DNA from: Protonemura montana
Lineage: Eukaryota > Arthropoda > Insecta > Plecoptera > Nemouridae
Length of the DNA: 64,000 nt
Assembly (NCBI GenBank): GCA_947568835.1
Contig: OX387604.1
Location: 19,001,076 to 19,065,075 of the forward strand
Reading direction: 5' to 3'
Shown: one piece after another, positions 50,441 to 63,481 of the stretch
Position numbering within the stretch: the stretch's first letter is position 1
How the letters are laid out: each line of letters begins with the position of its first letter
Notes under the pieces: model-generated
What the model was told of the DNA's origin: nothing
Databases searched by the model: none
Seen by the model: the letters and a program-made list of their open reading frames with translations, nothing else
Translations under genes and position numbers: made by a program

Positions 50441-51254
50441 TGATATTTGTGCCACGCTAAACGTTGCATGCTGAAGATCAAATTTTCTAGCAAGACGAGT
50501 AAGAGAGTGCAGGGAAAGACAATGAGGAACGTCATGCTTGCAAGGTGCCATTGGTATAATATGTCACCTTCCTATAAATAAAATAGTTTTTAATGAGAGT
50601 TATAAGAGCAGTCTAACGAATATCGACCGTAATCTCCGTTACGACATGGTACATTCATCCGGAATGTATTTCAAAAATAATTATAATATAAATAGCAGTA
50701 ATATCACTAATAATAATTGTAATCATAATTAAAAATAACAATAATAATAATAGGTGGGCCTATTCACACGGCTGGTCATGCGAGTCGTGTATACAACTTG
50801 CCAATACACTAATTGCACGACTATGTCGTGCATCGAACCAACTAGAACGTTAATCGCAATGCCTAACGTGCATATTGAGCGTGGATAATTTAGAACTAAC
50901 TAACGCACTTTGCGTTGCGTTGTAGATGAGTGTACCGATAGTTTTGACTGGTCAAATTCAAATAATTACATCTTAAGTTCAAACTGCACTCCATAGAGGC
51001 TAAACAGAAGGCCGTGCCGTAGTCACGTGATCTCTTTGGAACCCTTATTCACGGTTGTCAAGCAGATGATTAGGTTTGTTTATCCTAGCAACAGCATAAA
51101 TGCACAAAATTTTGCCAGAAAATTCCAAATAAAAAGTAAATGAAACCAAGAACGGTATTAAAAAATGTCAAAAAAGATTTCTTTTGATGCGTTTCGCATA
51201 TTTGCAAAGATTAATATATTATTAATATGATAATAAAGACTGTTAATTTTTTAA
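50441..51254. other. Intergenic DNA, nothing recognised
   Basis: AT-rich, with an AATAAT-type stretch near 50680-50750. Confidence 0.4.
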
Positions 51255-51555
51255 AATAGAAAATACTTTTGGCGGTACAACCCATCAAAGTTTACCCAAA
51301 ATCTGAAAATGTTCGTAAGTTTTGAATAGTTTAAAAACTATAGGACCGATTTTGCTGAAAACCAAACTCGGTCTAAGTTGAACACACAAAAATGTGCCCT
51401 GCAAATTTGGTCCAAATCGGTGCAGGCGTTTGGACGCTAGAGCGCGAACAAACACATAAACAAACAAAAACAAAACAAAAAAAACACACGCAAAAGTGAT
51501 TTTTTTCTGGGCTAAGTGAAATTAGAGGCTTCTCTCGCTACGCTCATAAAAAATT
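51255..51555 (+). mobile_element. Dispersed repeat, copy 2 (related to 10020-10360)
   Basis: Shares AATCGGTGCAGGCGTTTGGA then CGCTAGAGCGCGA with the minus-strand copy at 10 kb, then an ACAAACA-rich tract and a TCTCTCGCTACGCTC end. Likely the 3' end of a transposable element. Confidence 0.6.
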
Positions 51556-52039
51556 GACACAATTTACTTATTGCCTCTCAGTTACGTTATTAAATTATTT
51601 ATATAACCATCTGTGCTAAATGGCGGATTCAGTCTGCGAAATAGTGGGGGGAAAGTAGCAGTTTCTGATAGTACTGTGTGTTAGAAAGGCAGCTACAGTC
51701 AAACGCATATTTATGTCAACTGACACCGGCGATACCGGATGGGACAAGGTAAACTCGCTAGTTCCAAGTTATACATCCATGCGTAGTACGACCCAGCGCA
51801 AGTCGAAATCAAAACTACGCATTTTAAAGGCTCGAGAGGGCATCGATGCACGATTAGTCGTGTTTTCAGTCGTCCGAATAGACAATCCGTTGATGATAGT
51901 AATATCAATAATAACATATATAATAAAAATAAAAGGCAAATAGTTGCCTTCTCCGAGATAACATTTAAAATTAGATAACGACAAAGTTCTTACACTCATT
52001 TCATTGGAAAGTAAACATATAAGAAATGTTTGCTATGTT
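51556..52039. other. Region downstream of gene D, nothing recognised
   Basis: AT-rich; probably contains part of the gene D 3' UTR or the sequence beyond it. Confidence 0.4.
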
Positions 52040-52200
52040 TAATAGGTATGTTTTAAGTGCTTGCTATGCTTGCTATGATAGGTATGCTTGGTATTCTTGG
52101 TATGCTTGCTATGCTTGGCATGCTTGGTATGCTTGGTATGCTTGGTATTCTTGGTATGCTTGGTATTCTTGATATGCTTGGTATGCTTGGTATTCTTGGT
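52040..52200. repeat. 9-bp repeat (TTGGTATGC) directly after the gene D stop
   Basis: About 17 imperfect copies (TTGGTATGC, TTGGTATTC, TTGCTATGC). It begins within five bases of the TAG of gene D, so it should be transcribed as the start of the 3' UTR. Confidence 0.88.
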
Positions 52201-52204
52201 GTTG

Positions 52205-55200
52205 CTAGCTGCCAGGATTGGTTTTGGCTTTAAGATCGGCATCATAAGAAACACGAAGGGGCACCTGCCCCAAATTGTTACAGTCGCTCGGTGTCGGCAA
52301 GTATTTCCTGCCGATGAAGCTCATTGCTCGGCAGCGACCCACGAGACAGAAGCCGATCACTAACGAACTGACGAGTAGCAGCACAGTAAATGACCAGAAA
52401 GCAATCCACTTGACAGTGACCGTGGCGAAACGGAGGTCTTTGAGCACCTTCTCCACCTCGGCGGGAACTTCGTCGATTACCTAAACACAAAGAACGTATG
52501 TCCTGAATCTCAGACGACTCATTTCAATCGAAAGTTTGTAACGAATATTGTATAACCCCCAATGAACGACCAGAGTATGTCGTCGAAATTTGGAATGATA
52601 ATAGTCGAGATCATAGAACATGAGAGAATAAACGAGGCACTGGGGGTCCATCTTTAGCAGAATAAATAACAACTCCGTCGGTCTGCCTTCCTGTGTGAGA
52701 ATTACAATTACTCTGTACATTTGCAGTCTCTGAAAATACAAGTACAAACACAAATCATATGCTTTATCAGGTAATTCTAGACCGACGGCAGCCAAGTTCC
52801 TGTTAATGGGCTAAAAAACCAAAATCCCACCCACATCACTTGATTTGGTTCCAAAACGTGGCTAGTTGGAGTTGTGTTCCTTGGACCAGAGACTATTTTA
52901 TTGACTCGAGGTAAAAGATGCGCTAAAATCTATCTAGTTACATCAATATTATTGGTACTTATTATTATCCTCAGACAAAAATTTAAAAAAATTATTTAAA
53001 AAAGGAAAAAAGTTTATTTGCAACTAAGAGGGGATCATATTTGTTAGCCCAGTTATTTTGCCATGAACTTTCTGATTTATTTTTTTGTTGAATCTTTAGT
53101 CTCCAAGCCTAGAAACAAGATACAAAAACAAAGTTTCTTGAAAAAACAAGATGTTCCTAGTGCATCTAGATCCGCAGAATCACTGGATGGCAACATAACA
53201 GTGATCCCCCCCCCCCCACAAAAAAAAAAAAGATTAAAAACATTCCACTAAGGAGAAGAGATTTGTAATCTCACTCGTATGCAGTCAAGGTCAGATGCCT
53301 GGGGAAAGTCGTGTGGAAAAACCCATCGAATCAATGAGCATTATTTGTATGAATACGCCAAACAAAGGTGATATTGAGCAAGCTTGCGAGCAGAAAGCAT
53401 TCACGGCTTCTCATTTTAAAGGTAAACACATTTTTCAAAACAAATGTAATATTTTATGATAGTATGTTGCACGAAAATAACTGTCTTCGCAGTGTGTTTA
53501 ATTATTGAATGTCGGCTGCTCCTCCTGCCTAAATAAGTTTAATATCAGAGCTCTGCAGAGTAAGTACATGTAGTCACATAATCATCACTTTATAAATCAG
53601 GTGAATATTCATCACGTGATGCTGTTGTATTGATGTTGTTTGATATTGTATTGATATTGCATTGATGTTGTATTGTTAATTTAATGAGGTCTACTCACCA
53701 CTTCAAACCAGGAGATCGGCAAAATGACTTCATCGTCAAATTTCTCCAGCTGCTTCACTCCGAACGACTTCTGTACCATCATGTTTATTTGGAAACGAGA
53801 TTCTCCGCCAACAGGGAAGCCAAATATCTGTAAGAAACGTGAAGCTGTCATTAGCAAAGACGTAGATTTTTCTTGGTCTTACGAGAATTTGTCGATTTTG
53901 TTATGGAGTATGGAAGGAAGGACGAAGGAGGACGGAGGAAGGAGGAAGGAGGAAGGAGGAAGGAGGAAGGAGGAAGAAGGGGAGGTTTAGCACCAAGGGA
54001 AAAAGAATGAAGAGTAAGTGACATGATCCGCTTGACTCTTGAGATTCAGATCGTGAAGATCGCGAGCTTGTCGTTAAGCTTTTTCTCTGTCTTGGTCCCC
54101 ACATGTCCCTTTAAGACACTTTTACTTTCTTCGATGCATACAAGAAATAAGATGCAGGTCCAGCCAGCAAACAGCTGGGACTTGGCTGAGCTAACGAAGT
54201 ACTCGCCCAAAAGAAAAGCATACCCCTAGAGGTGCATGCAGATATCCACGCCTGCACAAAAATAATCCAACAAAACTGTTCGAATTTTCACATTTTAAAC
54301 AAGAATTAGATGGAGGAAGACCATTTCTCGGTCGGAAAATAATTTCCCTTGGTAACACAAAAAATATATAAATTAAGGAAGTTTATAAAAACCTTAAATG
54401 AGCAAAAGCTAATCTTAATTATTTCAATTGATTTATTATTAATTAATTTGATATTAAATAATTAATATTAATTTATTTGTGTGTTTATAAATCTGCTCAG
54501 TAAATCTAAATGCCCATTCGATTCGGCGTCAGTATTGAACCTACCGGATGTATATCAAGCAACATGTCGTGACAGCCTCAGTAAACCTACCGGATGTATA
54601 TCAAGCAACATGTCGTGACAGCCCCAGTGAAACCTACCGGATGTATATCAAGCAACATGTCGTGACAGCCTCAGTAAACCTACCGGATGTATATCAAGCA
54701 ACATGTCGTGACAGCCTCAGTGAACTACCGGGTGTATATCAAGCAACATGTCGTGACAGCCTCAGTAAACCTACCGGGTGTATATCAAGCAACATGTCGT
54801 GACAGCCTCAGTGAACTACCGGATGTATATCAAGCAACATGTCGTGACAGCCTCAGTAAACCTACCGGATGTATATCAAGCAACATGTCGTGACAGCCTC
54901 AGTAAACCTACCGGATGTATATCAAGCAACATGTCGTGACAGCCTCAGTAAACCTACCGGATGTATATCAAGCAACATGTCGTGACAGCCTCAGTAAACC
55001 TACCGGATGTATATCAAGCAACATGTCGTGACAGCCTCAGTGAACCTACCGGATGTATATCAAGCAACATGTCGTGACAGCCTCAGTAAACCTACCGGAT
55101 GTATATCAAGCAACATGTCGTGACAGCCTCAGTAAACCTACCGGGTGTATATCAAGCAACATGTCGTGACAGCCTCAGTAAACCTACCGGATGTATATCA

Positions 55201-58200
55201 AGCAACATGTCGTGACAGCCTCAGTAAACCTACCGGATGTATATCAAGCAACATGTCGTGACAGCCTCAGTAAACCTACCGGATGTATATCAAGCAACAT
55301 GTCGTGACAGCCTCAGTAAACCTACCGGATGTATATCAAGGAACATGTCGTGACAGCCTCAGTAAACCTACCGGATGTATATCAAGCAACATGTCGTGAC
55401 AGCCCCAGTAAACCTACCGGATGTATATCAAGCAACATGTCGTGACAGCCCCAGTAAACCTACCGGATGTATATCAAGCAACATGTCGTGACAGCCTCAG
55501 TAAACCTACCGGATGTATATCAAGCAACATGTCGTGACAGCCTCAGTAAACCTACCGGATGTATATCAAGCAACATGTCGTGACAGCCTCAGTAAACCTA
55601 CCGGATGTATATCAAGCAACATGTCGTGACAGCCTCAGTAAACCTACCGGATGTATATCAAGCAACATGTCGTGACAGCCTCAGTAAACCTACCGGATGT
55701 ATATCAAGCAACATGTCGTGACAGTCCCAGTAAACCTACTGGATGTATATCAAGCAACATGTCGTGACAGCCCCAGTAAACCTACCGGATGTATATCAAG
55801 CAACATGTCGTGACAGCCCCAGTAAACCTACCGGATGTATATCAAGCAACATGTCGTGACAGCCTCAGTAAACCTACCGGATGTATATCAAGCAACATGT
55901 CGTGACAGCCTCAGTAAACCTACCGGATGTATATCAAGCAACATGTCGTGACAGCCTCAGTGAACTACCGGATGTATATCAAGCAACATGTCGTGACAGC
56001 CTCAGTAAACCTACCGGATGTATATCAAGCAACATGTCGTGACAGCCTTAGTAAACCTACCGGATGTATATCAAGCAACATGTCGTGACAGCCTCAGTAA
56101 ACCTACCGGATGTATATCAAGCAACATGTCGTGACAGCCTCAGTAAACCTACCGGATGTATATCAAGCAACATGTCGTGACAGCCTCAGTAAACCTACCG
56201 GATGTATATCAAGCAACATGTCGTGACAGCCTCAGTAAACCTACCGGATGTATATCAAGCAACATGTCGTGACAGCCTCAGTAAACCTACCGGATGTATA
56301 TCAAGCAACATGTCGTGACAGCCTCAGTAAACCTACCGGATGTATATCAAGCAACATGTCGTGACAGCCTCAGTAAACCTACCGGATGTATATCAAGCAA
56401 CATGTCGTGACAGCCTCAGTGAACTACCGGATGTATATCAAGCAACATGTCGTGACAGCCCCAGTAAACCTACCGGATGTTTATCAAGCAACATGTCGTG
56501 ACAGCCCCAGTAAACCTACCGGATGTATATCAAGCAACATGTCGTGACAGCCCCAGTAAACCTACCGGATGTATATCAAGGAACATGTCGTGTTTGGCAG
56601 CATCCGGTGCCAGTCCAGTGAACGGCTCGCGTAGCGCTGGGTCCCCGAGGTAGAAGTGTGGGAAGGAGAACATCAGCGGTGCGTTGAATGCGCAGGGGGA
56701 AGCGTTGAACACCCCTGCAGGGAGGCACGAGTTTGGCCCGGAGTGGCAAAAGCAAGCGTTCTCAGGTAGTGAATTGTCGAATACGTTGCGTGGGGGGTGG
56801 AAACGCATGGCTTGCACGCCGCTGCCCTGGGACTGTTGACAGATAACAAAACACTTCATTAAATAGCATGTACAAAATCCATGATCGAATTAAATTAAAT
56901 TAAATGAAGTTAAGTAAATCAGAGAATGATCCATGATCCATGATCAGAGAAAATTGTCAACTAGATGCAAGTAGAATGTAATATAATTGTTGATTAATCG
57001 AGCATCTAAACATTCGAAAGTAACAGTACCAAGTGAGTAATTATCAGGAAAGTTTTCTGGGTTTGTTCATCGCTTGGAAATAAACTCCAGGCATCGATTG
57101 AAAAGAAGGCAACGTTTTTCATCAAGTTTCATCTTGAATGCTGCAATTAGTAGGCTGCGACGAATTTCATACAGATATTATTGGTTTTGTGAGGTAAAGA
57201 TAAAATCAAAATTATTGGACAAACCACTATCACCAAATGAAATTTTACAAAGTTGCCCTTGTTCACTTTTTTATCACGTGTTTTAGCCATACATTTGTCT
57301 CTCACTCGCGTGAAAAAGCAACTGAAAGACAAGAATAATTCCAGGGAACAACCCTTGATTCTGAATTACATGCAAGTTGCGGACCAGAGCCCTTGTTTCG
57401 GGTAATCGTATCTCTAAAAGTCGCTCGTAATCACGGGAATTCAATTCAAAACTTTTTCGGTTATTGTTACAGTTAAGGATCGTTTTTTTTTTTATATAAG
57501 AAAAGAAAATTTTTCAAATGTTACTATTTACTCTTAGTTGAAAATATCTTGAGAAATGATGTAATTTTATGAAAAACTTTTGACATTTTTACTTAAGTAA
57601 TTACGTGGTGTACACCTTCCCCCCCCCCCCCCCCCCCCCCCCCTCCCCTCGCCAGCTGGAAGAGACTTTGTATATGAAGACGGACGTCTACTAAATGACG
57701 CGCTTTGCACGCCATTGGCCTAATGACCACTCTCTAGCGTAATATTTAGTGACGCAATGAAAGTTTGGCGAGCATGACATAAAAATTCCCTTTTAGCATG
57801 AAGCGATATCAATCCCTTCTTTTAATTGAATTTATCTTGCAGTGCCCTCTTGACCTAACACTTATCGGGGGCAACAAGTGCAATCAGAACACAACTAATT
57901 ATTACTCGTGGTATTGTTGATTTTTAATTGCGAACCAGATTCCAGATATCCGTGGGTCATTACTTGATTCTGATACATAACTTGCTTGCCCACGTCGTCC
58001 AGATGATTGTATCAAAAGCATACTTCAGCAACAATTACAAAACAACAACAATCGTCGTGCCAAATATTTAATTTTTAAATACTACTCGATTCATACCAAG
58101 CACCACATAACATGTCCATGTATTTATCTTCATATTTATGTACTTAATATGTTTTTGCTAAGTCACTACATTTCAATATTTAAAGGAGCGAAGATCACCA

Positions 58201-61200
58201 AGTGACACTAACAAAATGTCCTTCTTGTGTAAACCACGTGATAAGTGTTATGTTGTTTGAAAGCTATTGCAATGGCTAGGCCAAGTTGGTATGACCCAAC
58301 GCTATAAACCAAGGTACCTACTGGGCCAATTCTTACCCATGATGTGCATACCCTCATCCTCCTCCAGCAACCTATGAATAAATCCTATAAACTGACCGTA
58401 ACATACTCCTTGAAGACCAACGGAAACTTCCTACACATGTCCTTCATGAACATATGGAGCGTGGCGTTCTCTGTGATCATCCCGGGAGGGAACATGGAGC
58501 CGTCAGTGCCGTCGATGAGATTGCATTCGTCAGTCTTCCAGTGCGTGAACCGGTCTTGACCTGCGTATCGGTCGATCAATCCCAAACGCGAAATGTCAAG
58601 CGCCCCGGTATGAATGGAAACCCTCGATGAGCTCGTTCCATTGCGCTGCAAAACACAAATCGTCGCTCATCTCGATTAGTTCACATGAGCTTGATCATTT
58701 TAATTGATCGATCTAATCATGGAAGTTCTTTAGTTGCGCAAATTTCTTTGCTGATGTGGTTGAATTTTGATCGATATCATTGTGATATCACTGGACTACA
58801 TGGGGAATGGTTCCCTGTTCGGGTACAGGTGAGAATTGTCTTCTTTTACATTTGTGTAGGACGATTGGGCGGAGGACAAATAATCGTTTTTAAAAGAACC
58901 AGGATTACCACCGACTTCGTTGAGATAGCTTTAGGATTTTACATGCATGATTTGCAGTTGGAACTTCAGTTAGGCAAGACTGCAGAATTCAATGTGCATG
59001 GTAGAGATAATAATGCTCTTGAACTGAACCAGATTTAAGACAGTGGCATGCATCGTAATTCAACTGAAGTGCAGCTGTATTTACATAACAGTAAAAGCAT
59101 TAAAAGAAAAAGAGGAAGAAATGCGCACTTTCTTGGCGTCACTCTAGCTTGCATCCTAGGCTAAAGCTATTTACTGGGTGTGGTCACATACCTGCACCCA
59201 CTCATTTACACTGACAATTTTTGCCTGGATCTTTGAAATTACTGTAATCTCTTTTCTGAATTCTTTATACTCAAGTAATAAGCTCGATGTAGCTGTTCTG
59301 AGATCAATTGACTCATATAGCTTTGAAAGCACCAGTTAAAATGGCCGACTCACAGACTTCTAGCAACATTCACTAAAGAGTAATGACTACTAATAATGCT
59401 ACAAATGACGACTTCTCATGATGCTAAGGCTGTATATCTGACATTTTTACTATAATTATGAATCCTAAAAATACTATAATGCCACCTCAGTCCGTCACTT
59501 TTTTCAACCAGATAATACCAACCCCTTTTGATAACCGGAACGTCTACGCTACTTTAAGATTATCATTTTCTTTCATGTTTACCCGCGGAGGTTCATCATT
59601 TTCATTATCATCTCATCATCATCCCAACAAACACAAATGCCATAGACTATGGCAGATATCTAAGGCCAACCGCACAAAAATAGTAAATAGGACTCACCGC
59701 CATGAGAAGGCCTATTTTCTTGATCTCATCTTTCTTGCCTTGGGCAGTCAAGAGAAGTTTCGCTCCCATGAAAATTGGGTCGTCATAGCCCCAGAAAAGC
59801 TCCCTCGTCGTCTTCGTGACGAAAGGCTTGGCTGCAAACGTCGTGAAAACTTGGGACAGACTGATACGGACCCAGTACGGAGCGTTCTTCATGAACGACG
59901 CGAAACCCTGAAAACCGAAAAAAACCATCATTGAATCAACAATTACCCTCCACTATTAATCCTCTCATCCCTGAGAGCTCATCCACATTGTTAGGAAAAA
60001 CAATTGGTCAACAAGTAAATTGGGGAGATTACATAAAGTATGTTAAAAAATAAATGCCAACAGGTTGTTAGCTCTGCACGCGAACTGTAGAAAGGAGTAC
60101 TTTTGAAACTACTAAACTTAAATTCCATGTTTATGACTTTTCGAAAATTTACTATGGCATTTTATTGTGGGGTCACTCTGCCAAATCGAATCAACATTAA
60201 ATTTTACGAAATCGGGCAACCAGATATTTAGCCGAGGCCATGGCTTCGAGCCGTGTACTCTTGGAAAGATTTGCGTAGATTTGCGAAGATTTACTCGGTT
60301 AGTCAAATGTGGTCTATTCCATCAATGCAATACTCTTACTTCGACGTGTCCTTATATTAAAACACATCCATCACTTGTCTTATTGACAACGAATATCTTA
60401 CAACAGAGTCACATAAACAAGCAACTAGAAGCAAACATTTTTGAAAAAAGAATAAATGATCTTCTCTGTGCAATTACATGAACCCAATGATAGTAGGAAG
60501 AACATTTTGTAATTAACTAGTCAACATTTGTTAGAGTGAAACCAGCAATGAAAAAAATCATTTCAAATCACAAGCAAAAATTGTGTTAACACCCGGTGCT
60601 TTTTACACTATAACTGACGAATCCATGACGTATAAAAACGACTAAACACTTATGTTAATCCTAGTATTGAAAGTATTAAACAGTATTTACAAAGTATTGA
60701 CTTGAATTATATCTAGTAATGTAATGTATTTATATCTGTGACATTGTGCATGTCAACGGGTAAATCGTGAAACACTGATTCTAATTAATCGTTGATTTCC
60801 TCACAAAATTTTTACAGAATCCCCTTTAATTTATTGAATTGATCTCAACTTACATGAACCTGGCTATTTCGAAGCTTTTGTTGCTGATGAAGATCAATTC
60901 TTGACAGCACAGACCAGAATGAAAGCTATCTCTTCGAATGTATTTTCCTTCGGAAGGTTCCCAATGTCAATACAAGAGCCCGGAAAGGGCGAATGATGAG
61001 AAACTTGATCCTTACCAGCAACACCATGTTAGGCACCGTTACCACGTCGTCCAAGGTACCCACGGAACGTTCTGGGCTGAATTCGAAGCTTCTTTTCTCC
61101 TGATAGGATACCGTTCCGTTGTCATGGAACACCACGTTCACTCGCTCCAATGTCTCCCTGCAAGAAGAATACTCTTTCGTCACACTTTGCAAGCCTGGGT

Positions 61201-63202
61201 TGTAACGTTTCCTGCCTGCTTCTACATTCCTTAGTCAAATAGCAACTCGGGGGTCACTCGGGGGTCGTTGCAACCAGAGTGACAAGATGTATGGCAGTAT
61301 AATTAGGGTACTGGCGGGTCGAGCATCGAAAGTGAGCCTCGAGTCATATTTGTGTGTCTTTGTGAGTGCGTGAACTTTCAAAAAGGGACATTAAAGCACA
61401 TTAAAACTGTTAGTCGTATATTGTGGTGAGTGTCAGACTTGCTCTGTTGTGATTGACTTTCTAAAAAAGAACCTAAAAAGTCGACGTTTCGTCAGCGTTG
61501 GCGCCGACGCCTTCAGGTCGCATGTTTCTTTATAGCCGCCCTTGTATACCAATATTCAGATTAGAATATTGCAGGGTAGCGCTAAAATCTGGCCAAAATC
61601 TGGCTAAAATCTAACTACATTCTGCAAGGGGTCTTCACAAGACAATCCCTTGGACTTTTGGGCTAGTACTACTGCTACAATACGTCTTTTTACTGTGTTT
61701 TGAATATTTGCTTGTACATGTTTTGTTGCATGCATTGTCTAGTTCAACTTGATTTTTGAATTACTAGTGCGCCGAGTTGAGTGACAACCTCGTTTTACAG
61801 GGCAGAGAATAAACAGGCGAAGAAAGCAGAATATGAGGTACTCAATGAATAAAAAGAGATACTAGGTAGATTGCTTCATTTCCCTTTATCTAACGATTGT
61901 CGGTATAAGATGTTAAAATACTGATCGCAAACTGGCAATGGAATTGAATTGTAGAAGTTGTGCCTTTGGAAGTTATGCCTGTACCTGTAAACGTAGGGAC
62001 CAACTTCGACCAAGTTTAGCGTATCATTGGTGCCTTCCATGAAGCTGTCGACATTAGTGTAGTTAAACACTCGCACTTGCATGAAGGGCTGAATCGGTGA
62101 TTTCACCCACCAGTCATAGTTCTTGGTGTTCTTTTCTATCACCATGCCCTGCAGAAACAACATCAACATTCAGCAACGTTCAACAACTAGGAAACAGATG
62201 GTTGGTGTCCTGGAAACACCTGTCCTCGTGAGATCAACGAAGTTGAGCAACACTGCGTTGGGTCAGTTATTGGATGGGTGACCACCGAACGGTTTAACGT
62301 GTAGTAAAACCGATCATCGTGAGATCACCGAAGTTAAGCAACACTGCGTTGGATCAGTTATTGGATGGGTGACCACCGAACGGTTTGACGTGCTGGAAAC
62401 ACCGGTCCTCGTGAGATCAACAGAGTTAAACTTCGGTGATCTCACATACGAGTAATACTCATAACGAACGCATCAATATTCGTCTCACTTGTTCGCAAAT
62501 ACTGACAAACTAACATTTGTTGATAACGTCGTAGTTATTTATTTAATTCTCTGTTAATAAATGATGGTGCCAACACAGTATTAATAGTTCTTTTCCCTAT
62601 TTAAGAAACTGGATGAATATAAAACTCGAGAAACCCCTATCTATTCTAGTAACTCTATCGTAAGTTTCTCGCGTAGACAATTATTTCTATTAATGTGGGC
62701 TTTCTCCTTTTCGTTTTTTTTTTGTAACGTCTTATTTAGCTAGAAGCTATTAGGTGCATAACATTTTATTTTTTAACTTTCTGCCACTCTCTCATTTTTT
62801 GTACAATTTTTTTAATTACTATTTTGTTTTCCTTGTTTCTTTCCTTATCTCATCACTTATTCTATTCCAATTTCTCACACCGTTCATTAATACCCTGTGT
62901 TCCCCTCCTGAGCTTATAAATAACTTATCCTTATTTCTCCTTCCATGGTTATGTACCTGTGACAAATAATCTGTGGCTAAGACTTGTTTAATTATGTGTA
63001 TAAAACAAGTCACATTAGTGCTAATGTTACCGATTAATAAAGATTATACAACTGAAAGCTACTTCACCCTGGGTCGTGTAACATGAAGTGTAACATGACC
63101 TTGAACTCACCTGTGTGATCTTGTCTTCCACCATGTTGGTTCCCCACAAGACGATCGTGGCGAGAAGATTGGTACTAAGCAGGATTACAAGGAGAAGCAC
63201 AC
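52205..63202 (-). CDS. Gene D: CD36/class B scavenger receptor, eight exons seen (5' end missing)
   Basis: Exons, in coding order: 63202-63111, 62148-61985, 61157-61016, 59907-59698, 58645-58397, 56832-56566, 53827-53699, 52480-52205, giving at least 509 aa. The 92-bp exon 2 starts in phase 1, as in B and C, so an exon 1 with the N-tail must lie upstream, probably beyond 64000. Seen: TM1 (VLLLVILLSTNLLATIVLWG), VRVFNYTNVDSFMEG, EVGPYVYR, RELFWGYDDPIFMGAK, ECNLIDGTDGSMFPPG, MCRKFPLVFKEYVT, CFCH/SCLPAG/ASPCAF (all six family cysteines), FSFPHFYLGDP, VILPISWFEV, TM2 (about WIAFWSFTVLLLVSSLVIGF) and a 43-residue tail. It is the most canonical family member here. Exon 7 joins what B has as exons 7 and 8. 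Its 3' border is duplicated about 44 times in the next intron. Ligand unknown. Confidence 0.9.
54540..56592. repeat. 46-bp minisatellite made of the gene D exon-7 end and splice donor, about 44 copies
   Basis: On the gene's strand each unit is CACGACATGTTGCTTGATAT, then ACATCCG/GTAGGT, then TTACTGAGGCTGT. The true exon 7 ends CACGACATGTTCCTTGATAT then ACATCCG/GTAGGT at 56566. So the unit is 27 bp of coding exon plus 19 bp of intron. The exon-proximal copy differs by TTCC against TTGC, and one distal copy (about 55338) has TTCC. Units lacking 2-3 bp (CAGTGAACTACC) and a few C/T variants recur. Confidence 0.97.
57618..57649. repeat. Poly(C) run in gene D intron
   Basis: About 25 consecutive C then CCTCCCCTC. 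Lies between exons 6 and 7. The length may be uncertain in the assembly. Confidence 0.9.
62195..62440 (+). mobile_element. Tandem 5S-rRNA-like SINE heads (gene D intron 2)
   Basis: At least two and a half units of about 105 bp contain GAAGTTAAGCAACACTGCGT, TTATTGGATGGGTGACCACC and GAACGGTTTGACGTG. Like 6366-6622, heads are joined to heads without the SINE middle or 3' end. Confidence 0.75.
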
Positions 63203-63299
63203 CTGTGAAAAAACACACCACGTGGTTAGGTTTAACTACCAACTGCCTTGGAGTGCTTGCTAATTAGCGACTACAAATTAAAAATGCAACCTAACCTCT

Positions 63300-63425
63300 A
63301 TTCTTTATTCTCTGTACTCTGCACTATATACTCTATACTCTTTACTCAATTCTCTATACTCTATTCTCTATTCTCTATTCTCTATTCTCTATTCTCTATT
63401 CTCTGTACTCTATTCTCTATACCAT
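63300..63425. repeat. Short CTCTATTCTCTATT repeat
   Basis: Pyrimidine-rich 7-bp-type repeat (ATTCTCT, ACTCTAT), just upstream of gene D exon 2. Confidence 0.85.
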
Positions 63426-63481
63426 AGGTTCCCAAAGTGGTCCGTACCGACTGGCAGGTGGCCCCTTTCAAGAAAAAAGAA

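Noticed and set aside
49876..50535. Secreted-looking protein with QDYQDY repeats, and the antisense LIVLIVL frame
   Set aside because: The plus frame starts at GTG rather than ATG, and the repeats are a 9-bp minisatellite; no homologous domain.
54540..56592. CRISPR-like appearance of a regular repeat array
   Set aside because: The units are contiguous with no unique spacers, and the host is an animal with introns; it is a minisatellite.
58390..58402. Donor gtatgt after FKGA in gene D exon 6
   Set aside because: It would give a phase that does not match exon 7. The donor ACG/gtcagt a few bases later gives phase 0 and a better family alignment (FKEYVT/SQGSG).
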